Assembly (NCBI GenBank): GCA_900752625.1
Contig: CAADWC010000281.1
Span: forward strand, 1-15,362
Length of the DNA: 15,362 bases
Direction of reading: 5' to 3'
Source of the DNA: Oscillospiraceae bacterium
Lineage (GTDB): Bacteria > Bacillota > Clostridia > Oscillospirales > Ruminococcaceae
Shown here piece by piece: positions 10,372-15,362 of the stretch. The stretch's first letter is position 1, and each line of letters opens with the position of its first letter. The notes beneath the pieces were generated by a model. That model did no database searches, was not told the origin of the DNA, and saw nothing but the letters and a program-made list of their open reading frames with translations. A program made the translations under genes and the position numbers.

Positions 10372-11904
10372 TCAGTCCGTCTGCCGCCAGTATTTCCGAT
10401 CAAGGCTTCTGAACTGCACTGCCTGAGCTATATGCGTCTTTTGAATTATCTCTGATTCTTCCATGTCTGCACAGGTCCTTGCTACCTTTAATATACGGTC
10501 GTATGCTCTCGCAGAAAGCCCAAGCCTTTCAAACACGTTTTTCAGCGTTTCCACAGCTCCGTCGGTCATGGGACAGACCTCCCGGATCACATCGCTGGTT
10601 ATGCGGGCGTTGCAGGTTATTTCCGTATCCTTAAAGCGCGCGTTCTGAATGTCCCTGGCTTTCTGCACCCTCTCTCTTATTTTCTCCGACGGCTCCTCCC
10701 TATGAGGTGAGGACAGTTCGGCAAACTCCACAGGCGCAACCTCTGCATGGATGTCAAATCGGTCGAGCAGAGGCCCGGATACCCTTGAAAGATACGACGA
10801 CACCTGCCTTGGCGAGCAGATGCATTTTCTGGTCGGATGCCCGTAATATCCGCAGGGGCAGGGATTCATTGCTGCTATAAGCATAAATGAACAGGGATAT
10901 GTAACGCTTCCGGAAACCCTTGAGATCGTGACCTGCCTGTCTTCCAGCGGCTGACGGAGTATTTCCAGTGCAGGCCGTGAAAACTCGGCAAGCTCATCCA
11001 GAAAAAGCACTCCGTTATGTGCAAGAGATATTTCTCCCGGTCTTGGGACAGATCCTCCTCCGGACAATCCGGCAGCCGAAACCGTGTGATGCGGCGACCG
11101 GAAGGGACGCCGGCAGACAAGAGGGTTGTCCTTATCCAGAAGTCCGGCTACTGAATGGATGTTGGTGGTTTCGATCGACTCGTTGAACGTCATTCCGGGA
11201 AGTATTGACGGAACACGCTTTGCCAGCATCGATTTACCCGAGCCGGGGGGACCTATCATAAGCACATTGTGCCCTCCGGCCGCCGCGATTTCCAAAGCTT
11301 TTTTAGCACTCTGCTGTCCCTTTACGTCGGCAAAATCAAGCTCGGCCCTGCCATCGCTTCTGCACGGAACCGCTTTGGCGGGAAGCATTACCGCTTTGCC
11401 CGAAAAATGTAGCACAAGCTGAGCTACGCTTTCAACTCCGTAAACCTTTATTCCGTCTATTACCGCCGCTTCCCTCGCATTTTCAAAAGGAACATAAATC
11501 TCTTCAAAGCCTGACTGTCTTGCAAGTATTGTCATAGGCAATACCCCGTGGATGCCCCTTATCTCACCATTAAGCGAGACCTCTCCTATAAAAACGGCGT
11601 TGCGGGTCTGCTCTTCTCTGCAGAATCCGAGAACCGAAAGCAGAGCCGCCGCAATCCCCAGATCGTGAACCGAGCCGGATTTCTTTTTGTCGGCGGGAGC
11701 AAGATTCACCATTATCCTCATGACCGGAAAATTAATATTACTGCACCTGAGCGCAGAACGTATCCTCTCCCGGCTCTCTCTTACGGCGGCGTCGGCAAGT
11801 CCGACTATATCAAAGCTCTGCATACCCTTGCTGGCCTCGATTTCAACGTCCACCGGAAAAGCGTTCAGTCCCATTAATCCCAAGCTGTTTATTTTTGCAA
11901 ACAT
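10372..11904 (-). CDS. comM: YifB/ComM family AAA+ ATPase (Mg-chelatase-like)
   Basis: A complete 510-residue ComM/YifB protein. The N-terminal ChlI-like domain with an S5/Lon-type fold (about 1-170) contains the conserved MVNLAPAD segment. A central AAA+ domain has Walker A GPPGSGKS (218-225), Walker B VLFLDE (299-304), the family hallmark MNPCPCG (346-352) and a CxC pair at 361/363. A C-terminal helical domain follows GPLLDRFD. In other bacteria ComM is a hexameric helicase that promotes branch migration during integration of transformed DNA. Close relatives are widespread in non-competent species, so the role here is inferred. The start is ATG 11902-11904, with only a weak ribosome binding site. 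It lies 47 bases after the hydrolase gene in the same direction with no terminator between, suggesting one transcript. I see no terminator after its stop. Confidence 0.96.
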   Translation of the reverse strand: MFAKINSLGLMGLNAFPVDVEIEASKGMQSFDIVGLADAAVRESRERIRSALRCSNINFPVMRIMVNLAPADKKKSGSVHDLGIAAALLSVLGFCREEQTRNAVFIGEVSLNGEIRGIHGVLPMTILARQSGFEEIYVPFENAREAAVIDGIKVYGVESVAQLVLHFSGKAVMLPAKAVPCRSDGRAELDFADVKGQQSAKKALEIAAAGGHNVLMIGPPGSGKSMLAKRVPSILPGMTFNESIETTNIHSVAGLLDKDNPLVCRRPFRSPHHTVSAAGLSGGGSVPRPGEISLAHNGVLFLDELAEFSRPALEILRQPLEDRQVTISRVSGSVTYPCSFMLIAAMNPCPCGYYGHPTRKCICSPRQVSSYLSRVSGPLLDRFDIHAEVAPVEFAELSSPHREEPSEKIRERVQKARDIQNARFKDTEITCNARITSDVIREVCPMTDGAVETLKNVFERLGLSARAYDRILKVARTCADMEESEIIQKTHIAQAVQFRSLDRKYWRQTD

Positions 11905-11951
11905 TATAATGCGTACTCACTGTTTTTTATTTTTATGCCAATACCGCTAGC

Positions 11952-12881
11952 CTACGGCAAAAACTGTCTGAAAAAATCCAGCACGTCCTTATATACCTCG
12001 CTTCGGTTTGTCTCATTTACAAGCTCATGTCTTGCTCCGCTGTATAATTTCAGTTTTACATCACAGCCGTTTTCAAGCATTTTATCGTATACCCTTTGAA
12101 CGCCCTTTCCGTACGCTCCCACCGGATCGGCGTCACCGGATATAAGCAGAACGGGAAGATTTTTTCTGAACGAAGAATACCACCTGCTGCTGCTCACATA
12201 CCAAAGCACCTTCATAAGATTTTCAAATCCGTTGAGCGTAAAAATAAAAGTGCAGCGGTCGTCCCGACTGTATTTGTCCACAATATCCGTATCTCTTGAT
12301 ATCCAGTCATACTGAGTCTTATTGTGAGGGATCTTCCTGTTGTAAGTTCCGAACGCGATATTGTCCACCAGACTGCTCCTGTACCTTTCTCCCCGGAGCT
12401 TTTTAAGTCCGTCAATCAGCGTCAGCATACCCTCAAGCCCTTTCATTCCTCCGCTGGTACCGCAGAACACTGCGGCGTCAAGCTCATAGCCGTACCTTAT
12501 ACAGTACGCCCTTGCCATAAAGCTTCCCATACTGTGACCGAATATAAAATAAGGAACATCCGGATAGTTCTTCTTCATTATTTTCGTAAGCGTATGCAGA
12601 TCCGCCACAACGTTTTCCCAGCCGTTTTTTTCGCCGAAATACCCCAGTTCCTCCTCGGAATTTACGCTGCCGCCATGTCCAAGATGATCATTTCCGCAAA
12701 CTACAAAGCCGTGAGAGGCAAGATACTCTGCAAAGTCGTCATAGCGCATTACATATTCGCACATTCCATGGGAAATCTGTATAACTCCCCTGACCTCTCC
12801 TTCAGGAAACCAGACATGATAGCTGACCGAATGAATTTCGTCCCTGCTTTTATAGGACGATGTTATTTTTGTACAGCTCAT
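11952..12881 (-). CDS. Alpha/beta hydrolase, monoacylglycerol lipase/lysophospholipase-like
   Basis: A 309-residue serine hydrolase of the Hydrolase_4 (serine aminopeptidase S33-like) type. It shows the oxyanion-hole HGM motif (38-40), the NDHLGHGGS segment (64-72) typical of monoacylglycerol lipases, the nucleophile elbow GHSMGS with S117, a probable acid D252 in SGDADPVG, and the catalytic H285 in GARHELVNE. The cap region lies about 145-240. There is no signal peptide, so it should act in the cytoplasm on lysophospholipids, acylglycerols or similar esters. The exact substrate cannot be told. The start is ATG 12879-12881, with GGAGG about 10 bases upstream. It is the first gene of a probable operon with comM and has its own promoter at 12927-12955. 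All catalytic residues appear intact. Confidence 0.93.
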   Translation of the reverse strand: MSCTKITSSYKSRDEIHSVSYHVWFPEGEVRGVIQISHGMCEYVMRYDDFAEYLASHGFVVCGNDHLGHGGSVNSEEELGYFGEKNGWENVVADLHTLTKIMKKNYPDVPYFIFGHSMGSFMARAYCIRYGYELDAAVFCGTSGGMKGLEGMLTLIDGLKKLRGERYRSSLVDNIAFGTYNRKIPHNKTQYDWISRDTDIVDKYSRDDRCTFIFTLNGFENLMKVLWYVSSSRWYSSFRKNLPVLLISGDADPVGAYGKGVQRVYDKMLENGCDVKLKLYSGARHELVNETNRSEVYKDVLDFFRQFLP

Positions 12882-12901
12882 AATTATATTTACCTCCGTT
12901 T

Positions 12902-12918
12902 ACGACCTAAACCGTCGT
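12902..12918 (-). promoter_or_regulatory. 5'-terminal hairpin in the hydrolase-comM leader
   Basis: ACGAC (12902-12906) and GTCGT (12914-12918) pair around a 7-base loop. On the transcript this starts only a base or two after the predicted start site near 12920 and ends about 20 bases before the hydrolase ATG. Stem-closing pairs and loop (GACCTAAACCGTC on the plus strand) are identical to the core of the rpoB-rpoC spacer hairpin. A transcript-stabilising 5' stem-loop is one possible role. Confidence 0.5.
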
Positions 12919-12926
12919 TTTACATT

Positions 12927-12955
12927 ATTATACCACACCCCGTCATAAATTACAA
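12927..12955 (-). promoter_or_regulatory. Promoter of the hydrolase-comM unit
   Basis: On the minus strand TATAAT (12927-12932) is preceded by TGG, making an extended -10. TTGTAA (12950-12955) lies exactly 17 bases upstream. The predicted start near 12920 gives a leader of about 40 bases. Confidence 0.75.
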
Positions 12956-13116
12956 GCACTGACAGCGCTCTCCCGCATTTGAACCGATCCTCAGCGATAC
13001 GAAACTCAGTATCTTTTCCGCTCTGTCCGATTTTTGTGTATCCGGTCGTATTTTCTGCAAAAGGCGCACTGAAACTGATTACAAAATAATAAAACGTAAA
13101 CTTTTTATTATTACTA

Positions 13117-13144
13117 TTGCGGAATGAAAAAAATGTGATATAAT
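13117..13144 (+). promoter_or_regulatory. Promoter of the phosphohexomutase gene
   Basis: An extended -10 (TGA before TATAAT at 13139-13144) carries most of the signal. The -35 TTGCGG (13117-13122) is weak, with a 16-base spacer. The start should be near 13151, leaving about 48 untranslated bases. From 12956 to 13116 I see no gene or other structure. Confidence 0.68.
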
Positions 13145-13198
13145 ATTTATGGTTATTTTATTTTGATTCAGATGTTTAATTATTTATGAGGTGATTTT

Positions 13199-14917
13199 AT
13201 GACAGAAATGGAGCTTTACAGGCTTTGGTGTGAAAAAGCGGTTGACGACCCTGATCTTCAGACCGAGCTTAATTCTATAGCAGACGACGAAGAAGCTATA
13301 AAGGACCGTTTTTACCGCGACCTTGAATTCGGAACCGGCGGACTCAGAGGAGTTATCGGCGCAGGTTCCTACAGACTCAATATCTATACAATAAGACGCG
13401 CTACTCAGGGGCTTGCCGATTATGTAAACGGCGCCTTTGAAAACGGATCCGTAGCCATAGCTTACGACAGCCGTATCAAATCCGATAAATTCGCAAAGGA
13501 AGCCGCCGCAGTTCTGGCGGCGAACGGGATCAGGGTTTACATTTATCCTGAGCTTATGCCGACCCCTATGCTTTCATGGGCGGTAAGATACTTGAAATGC
13601 CAGGCAGGAATCGTTGTTACCGCTTCGCACAACCCCGCTAAATACAATGGCTATAAGGTATACGGCGAGGACGGCTGTCAGATTACTCTGGACGTTGCAA
13701 ATACCGTTATCGGAAAGATCAACGACGTTCCCATGTTCGGCGGAGCAAAGGTCATGTCTTTCGACGAGGGTATCCAATCCGGCATGATCAGGCTTATAGA
13801 GCAGGAAGTTATCGACGCTTATCTTGAAAAAGTAAGCGAGCAGGGCATCCATACCGATCTTGTTGCGGACAGCGGTCTGAAGGTTGTCTATACTCCGCTT
13901 AACGGAACAGGCAACAAGCCGGTAAGGGCTATTCTCAAAAAAATCGGCATCAAAGAGGTTACGGTTGTTCCGGAGCAGGAAAATCCGGACGGAAACTTTC
14001 CTACCTGCCCGTTCCCGAACCCTGAGATAAAGGAAGCTCTTGCGAAAGGTCTTGAGCTGTGCGAGACCGTAAAGCCGGATCTTCTTCTTGCAACCGATCC
14101 GGACTGCGACAGAGTCGGAATTGCCGTTCCCGATCCGGACGGAAATTACGTTTTGTTCAGCGGCAATGAGGTCGGCGCAATGCTTCTGAAATATATCTGT
14201 CAGGAAAGAACCGCGCTCGGAACAATGCCCGAAAATCCGGTTGCTGTAAAGACTATAGTTACTACGGACATATGTAAAAAGATCGCGTCCGAATACGGCG
14301 TAGAACTTAGAGAAGTTCTCACGGGATTCAAGTTTATCGGCGAACAGATCGGTTTCCTTGAGGAAAAGGGTGAAGAAAACAGATATATTTTCGGCTTTGA
14401 AGAAAGCTACGGTTATCTTGCCGGCTCATATGTCAGAGATAAGGACGCCGTTGTAGCTTCAATGCTTATATGCGAAATGGCGGCATTCTACAGAACAAAA
14501 GGCGTTTCCTTGCTTCAGGCAAGAGAGGAAATGTACAAAAAGTATGGCAACTACGTTCATACCCAGAAGTCGTTTACCTGCGAAGGCGCAAGCGGAATGG
14601 AGAGAATGAAGGAGATAATGACAGCGCTGAGGACTGAAACGCCGAAAACTATCGGCGGACTTAAGGTGGAGGATTTTGCAGACTATCTTGCTTCCGAAGA
14701 AACAAATCTCGAGACCGGCGCAAAAACTGTCCTCACCCTTCCGAAATCCGATGTTCTGGCTTTCAAGCTTGAGCAGGGTGCAAGCGTTATTATAAGACCT
14801 TCCGGCACGGAGCCGAAGATCAAGGCATACTATACCACGATCGGCGAAAACAGACAGGACGCCGCAAAGCTTGAAGAAACGATCTCGGAGGACTTTAAGC
14901 GGATCCTTGGTTTTTAG
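13199..14917 (+). CDS. pgcA: Phospho-sugar mutase (phosphoglucomutase/phosphomannomutase)
   Basis: A 572-residue alpha-D-phosphohexomutase, about the length of B. subtilis PgcA (581). It interconverts hexose 1- and 6-phosphates and so links glycolysis with glycogen, nucleotide-sugar and cell-envelope synthesis. The four expected landmarks are present in order. These are the phosphoserine loop TASHNP with S143, the magnesium loop DPDCDRVG with D300, D302 and D304, the sugar-recognition loop GFEESYGY (399-406, E401 and S403), and the phosphate-binding loop RPSGTEPK (533-540). An N-terminal FGTGGLRG segment (44-51) is also typical. The start is ATG 13199-13201, with a GAGGTG ribosome binding site 5 bases upstream. 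It is a single-gene unit with its own promoter and a strong terminator. Glucose versus mannose preference cannot be settled by eye, although the EES loop suits either. Confidence 0.96.
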   Translation: MTEMELYRLWCEKAVDDPDLQTELNSIADDEEAIKDRFYRDLEFGTGGLRGVIGAGSYRLNIYTIRRATQGLADYVNGAFENGSVAIAYDSRIKSDKFAKEAAAVLAANGIRVYIYPELMPTPMLSWAVRYLKCQAGIVVTASHNPAKYNGYKVYGEDGCQITLDVANTVIGKINDVPMFGGAKVMSFDEGIQSGMIRLIEQEVIDAYLEKVSEQGIHTDLVADSGLKVVYTPLNGTGNKPVRAILKKIGIKEVTVVPEQENPDGNFPTCPFPNPEIKEALAKGLELCETVKPDLLLATDPDCDRVGIAVPDPDGNYVLFSGNEVGAMLLKYICQERTALGTMPENPVAVKTIVTTDICKKIASEYGVELREVLTGFKFIGEQIGFLEEKGEENRYIFGFEESYGYLAGSYVRDKDAVVASMLICEMAAFYRTKGVSLLQAREEMYKKYGNYVHTQKSFTCEGASGMERMKEIMTALRTETPKTIGGLKVEDFADYLASEETNLETGAKTVLTLPKSDVLAFKLEQGASVIIRPSGTEPKIKAYYTTIGENRQDAAKLEETISEDFKRILGF

Positions 14918-14968
14918 GGAATAGAAAATATTAAACATTAAATTGCCATATAAAACAGAATAATTTTC

Positions 14969-14995
14969 AGGGACGGTTCCGACCGTCCCTTTTTA
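14969..14995 (+). terminator. Intrinsic terminator of the phosphohexomutase gene
   Basis: AGGGACGGT (14969-14977) and ACCGTCCCT (14982-14990) pair perfectly around a TCCG loop and are followed at once by a T run. It lies about 50 bases past the stop codon. Confidence 0.93.
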
Positions 14996-15131
14996 TGCGC
15001 ATACAAAAGGACGACATCGTAACCTATCCGCATATGTCCCCGCAGCACTTATGACTTTTATGAAACAATATAAATATATTAAACTAAAAGCAAAACTGTG
15101 CTTTATACTGTCTGACTAAAATCTATAAGTA

Positions 15132-15145
15132 AATTTGTACAAATT
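15132..15145. promoter_or_regulatory. 14-bp perfect palindrome, possible operator
   Basis: AATTTGTACAAATT is its own reverse complement and sits 32 bases upstream of the -35 box of the last gene, a position typical of activator sites. No regulator gene is adjacent, so this is a candidate only. Confidence 0.35.
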
Positions 15146-15177
15146 CCACTAAAATAAATCGGTTTCATAAAAATGTA

Positions 15178-15206
15178 TTGCAATTTCAAAATAAATGTTG
15201 TATAAT
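15178..15206 (+). promoter_or_regulatory. Promoter of the exported-protein gene at 15240
   Basis: TTGCAA (15178-15183), a 17-base spacer and TATAAT (15201-15206), with transcription expected to start near 15213. The leader is about 27 bases and includes the ribosome binding site. Confidence 0.82.
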
Positions 15207-15239
15207 TATTTTAATCTTAATAATAAAGGAGAGTCAGCA

Positions 15240-15362
15240 ATGAATAATTTTCTGAAAAAAATTCTGACATCCGCTCTGGCAGCCGCTACCGCGGGTTCCG
15301 GTATGTCGTTTGCAGAGTCCGGCGGGGCCGACGGAAGCGTTTCAGAGTTTTCTGCCGGCGGG
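15240..15362 (+). CDS. Exported protein of unknown function (5' part)
   Basis: Forty-one codons from ATG 15240-15242 run open to the window end. AAAGGAGAG (15226-15234) is a strong ribosome binding site at good spacing. The product opens with a Sec signal peptide: charged MNNFLKK, a hydrophobic Ala/Leu/Thr core, and an SFA motif giving a probable signal peptidase I cut after residue 25. There is no lipobox cysteine, so the mature protein should be released or otherwise attached. The first mature residues are Gly/Ser/Glu-rich and low in complexity, a common linker at the start of cell-surface proteins. The family cannot be told from this much. Confidence 0.8.
   Translation, partial: MNNFLKKILTSALAAATAGSGMSFAESGGADGSVSEFSAGG

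Larger units (their letters stand above)
14996..15239. other. Noncoding region before the last gene
   Basis: This spacer holds a 14-bp perfect palindrome (AATTTGTACAAATT, 15132-15145) and a rightward promoter (15178-15206). It also holds the ribosome binding site of the gene starting at 15240. From 15001 to 15130 I see no gene, hairpin or repeat. Confidence 0.6.

Noticed and set aside
11899..11908. TATAAT on the minus strand at the comM start as a promoter
   Set aside because: It overlaps the ATG itself and has no -35 box at the right distance, so it would give a transcript lacking the start codon.
12574..12723. Possible frame disruption in the hydrolase near a run of T and C
   Set aside because: The frame is continuous, with all catalytic motifs in order and normal length.

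Overview
The window looks like chromosomal DNA of a low-to-moderate GC Firmicute, most likely a Ruminococcus-like member of the Oscillospiraceae. This is inferred from the RpoB/RpoC sequences, strong AAGGAG-type ribosome binding sites, several sigma-A-type promoters (TTGACT-17-TATAAT) and many small exported or lipoprotein genes. No database search was possible, so genus level is an estimate.

Layout, left to right. Position 1-29 is the very start of a leftward gene for a probably exported protein. It is followed by an AT-rich spacer and a strong hairpin terminator (166-199) that ends the leftward rpoB-rpoC unit. rpoC (217-3786) and rpoB (3917-7771) encode the beta' and beta subunits of RNA polymerase. 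They are transcribed from a near-consensus promoter at 7935-7963 and separated by a spacer with a strong hairpin. rplJ/rplL do not precede rpoB, and rpsL/rpsG/fusA do not follow rpoC within the window.

Upstream of rpoB lies an accessory patch (about 8036-10278). It holds two leftward lipoprotein genes of unknown function (8149-9141 and 9483-10022), a C-terminal remnant of a C39/papain-like cysteine peptidase (9242-9499), and a small exported-peptide ORF (10048-10224) with its own near-consensus promoter. A 25-bp near-perfect direct repeat (8079-8103 and 9476-9500) flanks the block that contains the first lipoprotein gene and the peptidase remnant. This points to past recombination and is the most unusual part of the window.

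Beyond it, a probable two-gene leftward operon encodes an alpha/beta hydrolase (11952-12881) and a ComM/YifB-type AAA+ ATPase (10372-11904). A divergent promoter region follows, then a rightward phosphoglucomutase/phosphomannomutase-type enzyme (13199-14917) with its own promoter and terminator. Finally, the first 41 codons of a rightward exported protein (15240 onward) run off the window behind a clear promoter.

The core genes (transcription machinery, hexose-phosphate interconversion, ComM-like helicase) are ordinary and intact. I found no CRISPR array, tRNA, rRNA, transposase, integrase or recognisable defence system. The parts worth a second look are the repeat-bounded lipoprotein/peptidase-remnant patch, the isolated rpoBC operon with structured leader and spacer, and a hairpin motif shared by two leftward transcripts.
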